Position numbers and translations under genes: made by a program. DNA of 64,000 nt, from assembly GCA_020634035.1 (NCBI GenBank), contig JACKCM010000008.1, positions 124,001 to 188,000 on the forward strand. Reading direction: 5' to 3'. The stretch is from Candidatus Obscuribacterales bacterium (GTDB lineage: Bacteria; Cyanobacteriota; Vampirovibrionia; Obscuribacterales; Obscuribacteraceae). Below are positions 50,772 to 59,646 of this stretch, one piece after another (within the stretch, counting starts at the first letter, position 1; each line of letters opens with the position of its first letter). Below the pieces are notes generated by a model. It saw only the letters and a program-made list of their open reading frames with translations. It was not told where the DNA came from and ran no database searches.

Positions 50772-52202
50772 ATGGAACGATTCTATGGGATAGCTCCAGG
50801 GCGAGCATCATGCTTCGGATTGATTACATTTATGTGCTCTCGGGCTGCATCTCTATCTATAATGATATTCTTATTCTCCCTCTTATATTTTGGGTCAATT
50901 TTCTTGGAGACATCACCAACGCTTACTAGAAATCCCCACTGGAGGCTCGGCGAGACCCAGAATCCGTTGACGGGTTACGCAGGTCTGGCCTGTATCGTTG
51001 TCCTCGCCTTTTCGGCAGTGTACATGAAGAACAACGATGAGCTGAATCGGACCTTGATTTTCGATCTGCGCAAGATCATCGGTTTTTTCTCCGTGTTTCT
51101 AGTCATGGCGTTTACGGAGATAGTCTTCTTTAAGGTGCATCGACGTAATTTCGAATTTTCTCTGAAGCGCGAACTCGATGCGGCGGCGAAAATGCGAATC
51201 TTTTTTCGCATGGTTGCGCTGATTGTATGCCTGACAGGAACCGGAGCGATTTTTGTTGTTGCGACCAACTGGTTCCCGCAGTTCATTATATTCTTCTATG
51301 TGGCATTGCCTTTAATACTGCTTCTGGCACCCGTCTATTTCTATCTGCTGGAGCGATATGGAAGACCTGATGCTGTTGACGATGAACTATTGAATTTCGG
51401 ACGGATACTTTTCGGCAAGGGTGAAGCTGACCGGCAATCTCGCAAAGAACATTCTCTTAATTTGCTCCGGGGGGTAGGGGTCAAGGGGTTCTTCATTCCG
51501 TTTATGGTGGTCAGTTGCATAACATTCTGGAATTACTGGGAGATGCACGCCACAGTCGCCCTAGCAAATTTACCCTTCACTGGCGGTGATCAGGCTCATA
51601 CCTGGAGCCTTTTTTTTAAAGCTTTTATAGATCTGATTATTCTGATCGATGTCACTATTGCCAGTCTCGGTTATCTTACCTCTTGTCGCCTCCTCGATAC
51701 CCAGTTTACTTCAGTTGAGCCTACGGTTTCCGGTTGGGTGGTGGCTTTGATCTGTTATCCTCCGTTTAATATTCTTTTCGAGGCCTATGCTTGGAAATTC
51801 GCTTCTTATGAACTTACTGAAGCGATTTATGTTTCTCATCCTGCTCTTTCGGTTTTCATGGCCTGCGCCATTGTTATTCTGATGTCTATTTATTGCTGGT
51901 CGACTGTCGTTTTCGGTCTGCGTTTTTCCAATCTCACCAACCGTGGAATCATAGTGAGTGGGCCATATCGGGCGGTGCGGCATCCGGCCTATGCTTCAAA
52001 GAACCTTTCCTGGTGGCTGGCGTTTATCTGTTATATGTTAGTTGAACAGCAGATCCTCTGGATTTCAGTTCTGGTACTTCTTTTGATCAATGTTACCTAT
52101 CTTTTGCGCGGTATCACCGAAGAGCGGCACCTCATGAGAGAGTCACATTACAAGGAATATTGCGAGCGTGTCAGGTTTCGATTTATTCCCGGTGTTTATT
52201 GA
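50772..52202 (+). CDS. Polytopic membrane protein with isoprenylcysteine methyltransferase-like C-terminus
   Basis: 476 residues with GGAGG eight bases before the ATG and about ten membrane helices. The C-terminal quarter holds an ICMT/PEMT-like motif: NRGIIVSGPYRAVRHPAYASKNLSWW, then EERHLMRESHYKEYCERVRFRFIP. In the family, the R-H-P and E-E...E-Y segments bind S-adenosylmethionine and the lipid-side substrate. The N-terminal helices are not recognised. Probable methylation of a membrane-bound prenyl or lipid compound. Found here beside RIC-like and nitronate oxygenase-like genes. Convergent overlap of seven bases with the next gene. Confidence 0.75.
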   Translation: MERFYGIAPGRASCFGLITFMCSRAASLSIMIFLFSLLYFGSIFLETSPTLTRNPHWRLGETQNPLTGYAGLACIVVLAFSAVYMKNNDELNRTLIFDLRKIIGFFSVFLVMAFTEIVFFKVHRRNFEFSLKRELDAAAKMRIFFRMVALIVCLTGTGAIFVVATNWFPQFIIFFYVALPLILLLAPVYFYLLERYGRPDAVDDELLNFGRILFGKGEADRQSRKEHSLNLLRGVGVKGFFIPFMVVSCITFWNYWEMHATVALANLPFTGGDQAHTWSLFFKAFIDLIILIDVTIASLGYLTSCRLLDTQFTSVEPTVSGWVVALICYPPFNILFEAYAWKFASYELTEAIYVSHPALSVFMACAIVILMSIYCWSTVVFGLRFSNLTNRGIIVSGPYRAVRHPAYASKNLSWWLAFICYMLVEQQILWISVLVLLLINVTYLLRGITEERHLMRESHYKEYCERVRFRFIPGVY

Positions 52203-52648
52203 TTCGTTATTTTGACGTAGATAGTCTCCAGCATTTTCAGGTATCTCGAGCCTGTTTTCAGGTCTGATGCCGAGACTATTTGCAGCGGTCCGGAGTCGCC
52301 GTCGATAGGTCTACCGTTTTTTTTTGTGACAACCAGTATGGAGTCTCCGTTGACTGAGTTGAAAACCTCATGGAAGGAGAATATGGCGTAAAATTCGTCT
52401 CTTGCCACGGCTTCTATGAATATCCTGGATCTGATTTTCTCATCATAACTTTTGATACCAGCTTTTTCCAGGACGTTCCTCAGCCGCACTCCGCTAAATT
52501 CTATATCTGTTTCGAGCGCTCTGCCGGAGAAACTCAAAATGTCGAGAGCCGGAAGCTTATAGTGCTCGATGTTTTCCAGGTCAGCGACCGTAAGGTTTGT
52601 TTCGCGATCGACTGCGCCCCTGATGGTTAAATTATAGTTTTGGGTCAT
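52196..52648 (-). CDS. Stand-alone sulfite oxidase-fold (molybdopterin-binding-like) protein
   Basis: 150 residues. IRGAVDRETNLTVADLENI, FSGVRLRNVLEKAGIKSYDE, IFIEAVARDEFYAIFSFHEVFN, ILVVTKKNGRPIDGDSGPLQIVSASD and YLKMLETIYVK follow the order of the sulfite-oxidase/YedY core. It lacks the Cys that ligates molybdenum in YedY or SUOX: the spot is ILSFSGRALETDIEFSG. The domain is about half the size of a catalytic unit, with no signal peptide. It may bind pterin or a sugar-like ligand, or be a nonenzymatic relative. AGGAGA about eleven bases before the ATG. Confidence 0.72.
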   Translation of the reverse strand: MTQNYNLTIRGAVDRETNLTVADLENIEHYKLPALDILSFSGRALETDIEFSGVRLRNVLEKAGIKSYDEKIRSRIFIEAVARDEFYAIFSFHEVFNSVNGDSILVVTKKNGRPIDGDSGPLQIVSASDLKTGSRYLKMLETIYVKITNQ

Positions 52649-52882
52649 GCTTGATCTCTTCTCCTTGCATTAGATTTAGATATTATTTGCGGTGCAGGTT
52701 TATGACAAGACGCATTATTTATTCACAACCTGAAATATTGCCATAGGCGCCTTTCGGCTTATTCTCATTACTCTTTACGGCTCGGGGACCGGATAATGCC
52801 TGGGTACCTTTTTGTGCTTACTTATTATGCCGGGAAGCGACTGATAGCATTGACTTTGCGATTTATAAAGGGAGGAGCGCTT

Positions 52883-54325
52883 GTGACTGAGCCGTTATTG
52901 ATCCAGGGAGGTATGGGGGTGGCTGTCTCCAACTGGAGGTTAGCCCGTGCCGTTTCTGCCGAAGGGCATCTTGGTGTGGTATCCGGTACTATGCTGGACA
53001 ACGTTTTTGTTCGGCGGCTGCAAGATGGCGATCTTTCCGGAGACATCAGGCGCGCCCTGGCAGCCTTCCCGGATCGCCTCATGGCAGAGCGTATATACCA
53101 TCGTTACCATATTCCTGGTGGCAAGCAGAGAGAGGCGCCGTATAAGAGTATACCTATGCACACAGCTCGATTGACAAGAGATGCGCAGGAGTTGCTGATT
53201 CTTGCCAATTTCGTAGAGGTGTTTCTGGCTAAGGAAGGTCATAATGGCCTCGTCGGAATAAATTTTCTCGAAAAGATTCAATTACCTACCCTGCCTTCTC
53301 TTTATGGTGCGATGCTGGCCAGAGTTGATTATGTGCTCATGGGAGCTGGAATTCCCAAGCAGATACCGGAGATTCTCGATGCGCTCTCCATTAGGCAATC
53401 TGTTTCTATGAAGCTTCATGTAGAGCAGTTTCCCGGAGGTGATGCCAGAGAAGCCGTAACCCGGTTTGATCCTGCAGAATTCCCCGATTTGGGCGCCGGG
53501 CGATTGAACAGACCAAAATTCGTTGCGGTGGTATCATCCAATACCCTGGCGGAGATGCTGGCTAAACGGAGTAAAGTGGATGGTTTTGTCGTAGAGAATC
53601 ATACAGCAGGCGGGCATAACGCACCACCCCGTGGTGGTATCAAACTCGATGACAGGGGCGAGCCTGTTTATACGGCTCGAGACAGTGTAGATCTCGGTAA
53701 GATGAGATCCCTTGGTCTGCCTTTCTGGCTTGCCGGCAGCTACGGAAATGACGGTAAGTTAAAAGAGGCGCTGGAGGAGGGGGCTGTTGGTATTCAGGTT
53801 GGAACTCCTTTTGCTTTTTGTGAGGAGTCGGGCTTCAGCGATGAGTTGAAGAAAGAAGTTCTGACTCGTGCCATAAATGGTGATTTATCCGTCAGCACCG
53901 ATGTTCTTGCTTCAAGCTCCAATTATCCGTTCAAAATCGCATCAATTCCGGGCACGCTGTCTGAAGACGAGGTATACGAGAGTCGAGAACGCGTTTGCGA
54001 TCTGGGTTATCTTCGTACTCTCTTTTTCAAGGAGGACGGCACCATCGGGTATAGATGCCCGGGCGAGCCCGTGGATAACTACCTGCGAAAAGGAGGTCGA
54101 CTGGAGGATACCGAGTGCAGGAAGTGTTTATGCAATGGATTGATGGCTGCGGTGGATTATCCCCAGGTGCCAAAAAATGGTGAGGTTGAGAAGCCTCTGG
54201 TAACCGCAGGACAGAGTGTGAATAACATCATACGGTTCCTGCCACCAGGAAAGAACAGTTATAGCGCCAGGGATGTGGTGAAGCTTCTTGTTGGTGCTCT
54301 GAGGGAGCCGCACTATGTTTTTTAG
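52883..54325 (+). CDS. Nitronate monooxygenase-like FMN protein (NPD family, PfaD-like)
   Basis: 480 residues from a GTG at 52883 with GGGAGG seven bases upstream; the upstream part of the frame is not needed. TIM-barrel FMN motifs: IQGGMGVAVSNWRLARAVSAEGHLGVVSG, FVVENHTAGGHNAPPRGG with the catalytic-like His, PFWLAGSYGNDGKLKEALEEGAVGIQVGTPFAF. The C-terminal extension has Cys-rich CRKCLCNGLM. This longer form resembles PfaD-type enoyl reductases more than short nitronate monooxygenases. Both activities are possible: oxidising alkyl nitronates, or reducing enoyl thioesters in unsaturated lipid synthesis. A desaturase gene follows after 32 bases, favouring a lipid role. Confidence 0.82.
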   Translation: MTEPLLIQGGMGVAVSNWRLARAVSAEGHLGVVSGTMLDNVFVRRLQDGDLSGDIRRALAAFPDRLMAERIYHRYHIPGGKQREAPYKSIPMHTARLTRDAQELLILANFVEVFLAKEGHNGLVGINFLEKIQLPTLPSLYGAMLARVDYVLMGAGIPKQIPEILDALSIRQSVSMKLHVEQFPGGDAREAVTRFDPAEFPDLGAGRLNRPKFVAVVSSNTLAEMLAKRSKVDGFVVENHTAGGHNAPPRGGIKLDDRGEPVYTARDSVDLGKMRSLGLPFWLAGSYGNDGKLKEALEEGAVGIQVGTPFAFCEESGFSDELKKEVLTRAINGDLSVSTDVLASSSNYPFKIASIPGTLSEDEVYESRERVCDLGYLRTLFFKEDGTIGYRCPGEPVDNYLRKGGRLEDTECRKCLCNGLMAAVDYPQVPKNGEVEKPLVTAGQSVNNIIRFLPPGKNSYSARDVVKLLVGALREPHYVF

Positions 54326-54357
54326 TGATCAATGAAGAGATGGGAGGCTGCAGTTAA

Positions 54358-55200
54358 TTGGTTTCGACATTTCTGGTATTTATCCTTTCGTATTTATATC
54401 ATGGACTGGGTATCACCCTGGGTTACCACCGTCTTCTCTCCCACAGGTCTTTCAAGGTGCCCAGATGGCTCGAGTATCTGATCGTCTCAGGAGGATATTT
54501 GTCTTTCGAGGGGTCGCCGATTTTCTGGGTGGGCACCCACAGGCTGCATCATAAGTATTCGGACAAGCCAGGTGATCCGCACTCTCCGCAAGACGGGTGG
54601 TGGCATTCGTTTATCGGCTGGATGTATTCTCCGCTTGTCGATTATGACGCAGCAGAAAGTATGCGTTTATGTCCCGATCTTTATAGAGATCCCTTGTATA
54701 GATTTCTTCATTGCAACCACTCCCGGTGGCATGCGATGCTATGCTTTTCGTTCTGTCTGCTGTTTCGAGCAGTGATTTTGATTGTCCTGGGACCGGCTGC
54801 GCTGGTCGCTAATTTGCTGGGCGCATCAATGCCTTTTCTGGGCGCTTTGATGGTCAATTCGTTCGGGCATATGTCAAGTCTGGGATACCAGAATTTCAGA
54901 ACCGGAGAGAATAGCCGCAATATCTGGTGGGTCGCCATGCTGTCCCTGGGCGAGGGATGGCACAATAATCATCACGCTTTGCCCAGCTCCGCACGGCATG
55001 GAATGTTGACCAGAGAACCGGATCTCACCTGGTGGATTCTCAAAGCCCTGGAGGCTACCGGTCTGGCTTCGGATGTCAGGCAACCTGAGCGAAAACGTCT
55101 GGAAGAGATGATGTCCGTTGGACATACCGGGCGAAATTCTGTTTCTTTCGATGAGGCGGAAGGGAGTTCAGGCAATCTTGTGTCCAGAGGAGATAGATAG
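54358..55200 (+). CDS. Acyl-lipid/acyl-CoA delta-9-type desaturase
   Basis: 280 residues from a TTG with GGGAGG ten bases upstream. All three histidine boxes of membrane desaturases are present: HRLLSH, HRLHH and HNNHH, in the order H-x4-H, H-x-x-H-H, H-x-x-H-H. Four hydrophobic segments lie at about 3-17, 37-53, 118-145 and 150-170. The di-iron enzyme puts a double bond in fatty acyl chains with O2, so growth with oxygen is implied. Translation may be linked with the preceding nitronate-monooxygenase-like gene. Its C-terminus overlaps the convergent UspA gene by 33 bases. Confidence 0.92.
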   Translation: MVSTFLVFILSYLYHGLGITLGYHRLLSHRSFKVPRWLEYLIVSGGYLSFEGSPIFWVGTHRLHHKYSDKPGDPHSPQDGWWHSFIGWMYSPLVDYDAAESMRLCPDLYRDPLYRFLHCNHSRWHAMLCFSFCLLFRAVILIVLGPAALVANLLGASMPFLGALMVNSFGHMSSLGYQNFRTGENSRNIWWVAMLSLGEGWHNNHHALPSSARHGMLTREPDLTWWILKALEATGLASDVRQPERKRLEEMMSVGHTGRNSVSFDEAEGSSGNLVSRGDR

Positions 55201-56067
55201 ATCTGGCTCGATTTGAGCGTTTACGTCTCTTCTTTCCTCTATTGGCGGCCAGATCAGTACAGCCGGCAATTCCATATTTTGAATGATTTTGTTCAGCTCT
55301 CCACCATACGACGTTACTCTTCCAGATTCGCTCCGAATGGAAAGAATGGCTAAAAGAGTGTTATCGGGCACATTCATTAGAGATCCGGGTGCTTTCCTGT
55401 CTATGTCGTTGCTCTTGATTTTGGCAGGACTGATGCAAGCCCTGAGCCTGTCCTGAAGCTCTTTCGGGGTTCGAGAATGATTATCTATACATATAAGCTC
55501 CGGCTTGATCTCGAGCCTGCTCGAGATCTGGAGAATTGCTTCCATTGAAGATTCCGTGATTCCTTCAATTCCGGTTAGAATTCTGACGTTTTGCCAGAAC
55601 GAGCACGGACGGCGTATCAATAGCAAAGGGCAGTCAATCTCGCCAGCTAGTAGTTCGCAGAGCGATCGCGGCTCAGACCTTCTATTTCCGTTTAGATGAG
55701 AACTTCTTTGACCTACTACGACGAGATCGTGGTCGGCGGCTCTCCTCTTTATCTCGGAAAGAGTTTCGCCTTCATCTATAACGCAGATCCCTTCAATGCC
55801 CAGTGCGTCTGCATGGGCGCAATAGATATCCGTCAAGGTGATTCCGAGGTCTCTAAGAGATTGGCATATTGTCTCGAATACAGAGAAGAATGGTCCACTT
55901 CCGGTAAACCCTGCTAAGGAGTATTGCAAAAAGTTCCAGACTGCCGATCTGTCTACTACATATTGCGCGGTGACAGCATAGCCGCATTTCTGTGCCAGTG
56001 CCCAGCTCGTCTCTGCGGCATATCTGGCTTCGGCGGAGCCGTCGATAACCAGTAGAATCTTTTTCAT
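55168..56067 (-). CDS. Universal stress protein (UspA) family, tandem domains
   Basis: About 299 residues from the ATG at 56067, after a GGGGAGG. First Usp domain: KKILLVIDGSAEARYAAETSWALAQ (N-terminal strand with D-G-S) and DLVVVGQRSSHLNGN before CPLLLIRRP; the usual ATP loop is G-x2-G-x9-G-(S/T), here degenerate (VVGQRSSHLNG). A second half (about 165-280) has a weaker repeat: VRILTGIEGITESSMEAILQ and LPAVLIWPP. This is a tandem-Usp protein of the cytosol, with ATP binding unclear. USPs of this kind appear under stress or nutrient limitation. Confidence 0.82.
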   Translation of the reverse strand: MKKILLVIDGSAEARYAAETSWALAQKCGYAVTAQYVVDRSAVWNFLQYSLAGFTGSGPFFSVFETICQSLRDLGITLTDIYCAHADALGIEGICVIDEGETLSEIKRRAADHDLVVVGQRSSHLNGNRRSEPRSLCELLAGEIDCPLLLIRRPCSFWQNVRILTGIEGITESSMEAILQISSRLEIKPELICIDNHSRTPKELQDRLRACISPAKIKSNDIDRKAPGSLMNVPDNTLLAILSIRSESGRVTSYGGELNKIIQNMELPAVLIWPPIEERRDVNAQIEPDLSISSGHKIA

Positions 56068-56188
56068 GGTGGCACGCACCTCCCCAGTCAACTATTCGGC
56101 CGGCCACCTTTACCAACTTAGCAACCTGGCTTTCAAGCAGGCATCCTTCTAAATGTTGATTTATCAAAGGGAGCGGATTGGAAGCGCG

Positions 56189-56449
56189 CTAACAGTTTAG
56201 TTGAGGCCCTCTTGATGCTGCCATCGAGAACCAGTCGCAGAGTTTTTTTTCTTCGGTTATGATGTGATAGCGCTTCTCGTAATGGCGATCCTCATCTTTC
56301 TCTACCGCGAATTGCCGAATCATTTCGTTCAGTAGTTCTGTGCTCATCAGGATTTCCCAGGGAAAGCTCTCACAGTTGAAGCAGGGTTCTTCGGGTACGA
56401 ATTTAATTGTTTTGTGGTTTTTAAACAACCATCCATCGATCGAATACAT
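56189..56449 (-). CDS. Small protein of unknown function
   Basis: 86 residues with AAGGGAA about six bases before its ATG. Composition is acidic and aromatic with four cysteines (residues in EEPCFNCESFPWE, KLCDWF and the final Cys). C-x-x-C near residue 25 may bind metal or form a disulfide. No membrane helix. No family recognised. It lies between the Usp and tyrosine phenol-lyase genes on the same strand and may be in their transcript. Confidence 0.55.
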   Translation of the reverse strand: MYSIDGWLFKNHKTIKFVPEEPCFNCESFPWEILMSTELLNEMIRQFAVEKDEDRHYEKRYHIITEEKKLCDWFSMAASRGPQLNC

Positions 56450-56539
56450 GAGGTTCCCTTGTTCTATGAAGATACTTTCCCAGTATGAGAGAGAATATAG
56501 TTTTTGAGAAGTTAGTTACCATTTCTTGATCATTGGCAA

Positions 56540-57994
56540 TTACTTTCTGCTGGCGGAGTAACGCTTACTCCTGTCTAGTCCGACACCTTCCAGGACGAAG
56601 GGAGCGCTCGGCTCAAAATGAGCCTGGAAGAAGCGGAGATTATCCGGTTCGTACGTCATCCTCAGTCCCTTGATGCCTTCTCTATTCTCGTAGCATGATT
56701 CTACGCTCTCCGCGACTACGTCCATGTGAGCTTGCGTGTAGACTCTACGTGGAATTGTCAGCCGGACGAGCTCGAGCTTCGGGTAACGGTGCGAGCCGGT
56801 CTTCTTGTCTCGGCCGGCAGATACGATCCCTCTTTCCATCGAACGCACACCGGAGTCGATATAGAGTGCCGCGGCCAGAGCCTGCGCGGGGAATTCATCT
56901 TGCTTCAGATGTGGCAGGAATTTTCTTGCGTCCAGATAGACCGCATGACCGCCCAGCGGCTCTACTATAGGTATGCCAGAATGTTTAAGCTTCTGACCCA
57001 GATAAGAGACCTGGCCGACTCTGGCTTTGAGATGTTCGTCTTCTACAGCCTCTTCTATTCCTCTCGCCATCGCCTCCATATCTCTTCCGGCCAGACCGCC
57101 GTAGGTATGCAGTCCTTCATAGACCACCACTAGCTCGCAGGCTCTTCTGTAATATTCGATATCTCGAAAGCAGAGGAATCCGCCGATATTCACGAGCAGA
57201 TCCTTTTTGCCCGACATCGTGCAACCATCGGTGAGGTCACATATCTCTTTCAGGATCTCCGCGCAGCTCTTATCATCGTATCCGGGCTCTCGCTCTTTTA
57301 TGAACCAGGCGTTTTCCATCGCTCTGGTGGCATCAAGAATGAGGAGAATCCCGTGTTTGTCGCAAAATGCTCGTACCTCTTTCAAATTGGCCAGGGAGAA
57401 AGGCTGACCTCCTGCCATATTGACACATGCTTCTACAGATATGTACGGAATGCGCTCCGCTCCGTGCCTGTCTACTAGATCGGCTAGCTTGTCCAGGTCA
57501 ATATTGCCTTTGAAAGGATGCAAATTATCGGGTTTATGAGCTTCTTCGATAATCACGTCTTCGAACGCACCGCCCGCCAACTCCTGGTGTATTCTGGTCG
57601 TCGTGAAATACATGTTTCCCGGAACAACGTCACCCGGCTTTATCAAGATTTTCGATAGAATATTTTCTGCGCCTCTTCCTTGATGGGTCGGAATTGTATA
57701 AGGATAGCCGTAGAATTTCTCCACTGCCGACTCCAGTCGGAAAAAATTCTCCGAGCCGGCATATGCCTCATCACCCAGCATCAATCCAGCCCACTGGTAG
57801 TCGCTCATGGCGGAGGTGCCGCTGTCTGTAAGGAGATCTATATAAACTTCGGCGGATTTGAGAAGGAACGTATTGTAGCGGGCCGTTTCCATCGCTTCGA
57901 CCCTCTCTTCCGCTGTGGTCATTTTGATGGGTTCCACCATCTTTATTTTAAAGGGCTCCGCCCATGATCTTTTTCTCTTACTGTTTACAGTCAT
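56540..57994 (-). CDS. tpl: Tyrosine phenol-lyase
   Basis: 484 residues, the usual size, with GGGGAGA seven bases before ATG. The sequence tracks known TPLs: AEPFKIKMVEPI at the start, DLLTDSGTSAMSDYQW, THQGRGAENILS, NMYFTTTRIHQE with the TPL-type Thr-Thr-Thr-Arg, TMSGKKD with PLP Lys264, GVRSMERGIVSAGR with the TPL Arg and LRFFQAHFEP with Phe at the position that selects tyrosine. It splits L-tyrosine to phenol, pyruvate and ammonia, using PLP and a monovalent cation. It is divergently arranged with a tryptophanase gene 245 bases away. Confident family; distinction from tryptophanase rests on the cited residues. Confidence 0.93.
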   Translation of the reverse strand: MTVNSKRKRSWAEPFKIKMVEPIKMTTAEERVEAMETARYNTFLLKSAEVYIDLLTDSGTSAMSDYQWAGLMLGDEAYAGSENFFRLESAVEKFYGYPYTIPTHQGRGAENILSKILIKPGDVVPGNMYFTTTRIHQELAGGAFEDVIIEEAHKPDNLHPFKGNIDLDKLADLVDRHGAERIPYISVEACVNMAGGQPFSLANLKEVRAFCDKHGILLILDATRAMENAWFIKEREPGYDDKSCAEILKEICDLTDGCTMSGKKDLLVNIGGFLCFRDIEYYRRACELVVVYEGLHTYGGLAGRDMEAMARGIEEAVEDEHLKARVGQVSYLGQKLKHSGIPIVEPLGGHAVYLDARKFLPHLKQDEFPAQALAAALYIDSGVRSMERGIVSAGRDKKTGSHRYPKLELVRLTIPRRVYTQAHMDVVAESVESCYENREGIKGLRMTYEPDNLRFFQAHFEPSAPFVLEGVGLDRSKRYSASRK

Positions 57995-58168
57995 TGCAGC
58001 TCTCCCCGGATGTCTCTATACAGGCTGACACATCCTTCATCTATCGTGAGAGCCAAGAATACTCTATTTCGCCTTTTCTGTATGCGGGTAACTATTTTGT
58101 AACCACTGGTAGTATCAGATTTGATTGAGAATTTTCACATCAAAAAATCATAAACTTTGCGCTGATCG

Positions 58169-58191
58169 AATCATCCTCGAGGCTGATGATT
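58169..58191. promoter_or_regulatory. Inverted repeat in the tpl/tnaA divergent region
   Basis: AATCATC (58169-58175) and GATGATT (58185-58191) form a perfect 7-bp inverted repeat with a nine-base spacer, about 50 bases before the tryptophanase start. It is a candidate operator in the 245-base divergent region; the regulator is unknown. Confidence 0.45.
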
Positions 58192-58239
58192 TGACGGTGG
58201 AAACGGAGAAGAATTTCTCACAGATATTTGAGGAATGCC

Positions 58240-59646
58240 ATGAAGACGGTAATTGAGCCCTTTCGCGCCAAGGTGATTGAATCCATTAAATTCACTACCG
58301 AAGAGGAGCGTGAAACAGCATTGAAGTTGGCGGGCTACAATCTTTTTCATCTCAAAGCCGAGGACGTCATCATAGATCTGCTTACGGATAGTGGCACGTC
58401 GGCAATGTCGAGCGAGCAGTGGTCTCGATTGATGGTAGGCGATGAGTCTTATGCCGGTTGCTCCAGCTATTTCCGTTTCAAAGATACGGTTTCTAAAGTT
58501 CTGGGATTCGAGCACGTGCTTCCCGTCCATCAAGGGCGAGCCGCAGAGAGAATTTTATTCGGCGCGCTCGTTAAACCAGGACAGCATGTGCTCAGCAACA
58601 CCCATTTTGATACGACTCGCGCTAATATTGAGAGTAATGGTGCTCAGGCTATAGATTTTCCTGACAGCGGCAATCGCGAGTTTTGCGGCAACATAGATCT
58701 CCGAGCAGTTAAGAGATTCATAGATGAGCATGGCAGGAGTTCAATTCCATTGTCCATGATCACCCTGACCAATAATTCGGCCGGAGGTCAACCGGCATCT
58801 CTTGAGAATATTCTTGCCTATGCGGCATTACTCAAATCGCATGATATTCCGCTTTTCATAGACGCCGCGCGATTTGCGGAGAACGCCTGGTTGATAAAGC
58901 GAAGAGAGCGTCCGGAGCTTTCTGTTCTCGATATCGTCAGGCAGATCTTTGAGGTTTCGGATGGTTGCATGATGTCTGCCAAGAAAGATGGCCTGTCAAA
59001 TATGGGGGGCTTTATAGCATGCCGTGAAGCCGATCTTTGCGACAGTCTCAAACAGAATCTTATTTTGACCGAAGGCTTCCCTACCTACGGTGGGCTTAGT
59101 GGTAGAGATCTTGAGTGCATTGCAAGGGGTATTAACGAAGCACTCGAAGACGAATATCTTCTTTATCGGGAAAAATCCACATTATATCTTGCGCAGCGAT
59201 TGAACGACGCCGGTGTTCCATTGATAAATCCACCCGGATTACACGCTGTTTATATAGATGCCGCGAAGTTTCTGCCTCATCTGGAGCCCAGAGAACTCCC
59301 GGGTCAGGCTCTTGTTTGCGCTCTTTATCTTGAGGCCGGTATAAGAGCTTGCGAGATTGGCACGCTTATGTTCGGCAGGAGGGATCTTCAATCCGGAGCG
59401 GAGACAACTCATTCGGCAGAGCTTGTCAGATTGGCTTTGCCGAGGCGTGTATATTCACAGAGCCATTATGACTATGTGATAGAGGCTGTTTGCAACGTGT
59501 TCGATAGAAGGAGCTTCTTGAAAGGCCTGCGCATCGTCCAGCAGCCAGAATGTTTGAGGCATTTTTCAGCGAGAATGGAGCCTATCGAAAATAGCTTCAC
59601 TCACCAGTCAGGGGTTTCTGGAGGGGTTGGTAATTATGAGTGTTAG
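58240..59646 (+). CDS. tnaA: Tryptophanase
   Basis: 468 residues from the ATG at 58240, with TGAGGA about seven bases upstream (a TTG at 58228 overlaps that site). Shared beta-eliminating lyase features: DLLTDSGTSAMSSEQW, VHQGRAAERIL, MMSAKKD with PLP Lys249, GFPTYGGLSGRDLE. Tryptophanase-type residues are NTHFDTTRANIESNG (compare the TnaA F-D-T-T), NNSAGGQPAS, GIRACEIG and LRHFSARM with His near the C-terminus, unlike the TPL at 56540. It would convert L-tryptophan to indole, pyruvate and ammonia. No TnaC-like leader peptide was seen upstream. The hemY start overlaps its end by 11 bases. Confidence 0.88.
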   Translation: MKTVIEPFRAKVIESIKFTTEEERETALKLAGYNLFHLKAEDVIIDLLTDSGTSAMSSEQWSRLMVGDESYAGCSSYFRFKDTVSKVLGFEHVLPVHQGRAAERILFGALVKPGQHVLSNTHFDTTRANIESNGAQAIDFPDSGNREFCGNIDLRAVKRFIDEHGRSSIPLSMITLTNNSAGGQPASLENILAYAALLKSHDIPLFIDAARFAENAWLIKRRERPELSVLDIVRQIFEVSDGCMMSAKKDGLSNMGGFIACREADLCDSLKQNLILTEGFPTYGGLSGRDLECIARGINEALEDEYLLYREKSTLYLAQRLNDAGVPLINPPGLHAVYIDAAKFLPHLEPRELPGQALVCALYLEAGIRACEIGTLMFGRRDLQSGAETTHSAELVRLALPRRVYSQSHYDYVIEAVCNVFDRRSFLKGLRIVQQPECLRHFSARMEPIENSFTHQSGVSGGVGNYEC

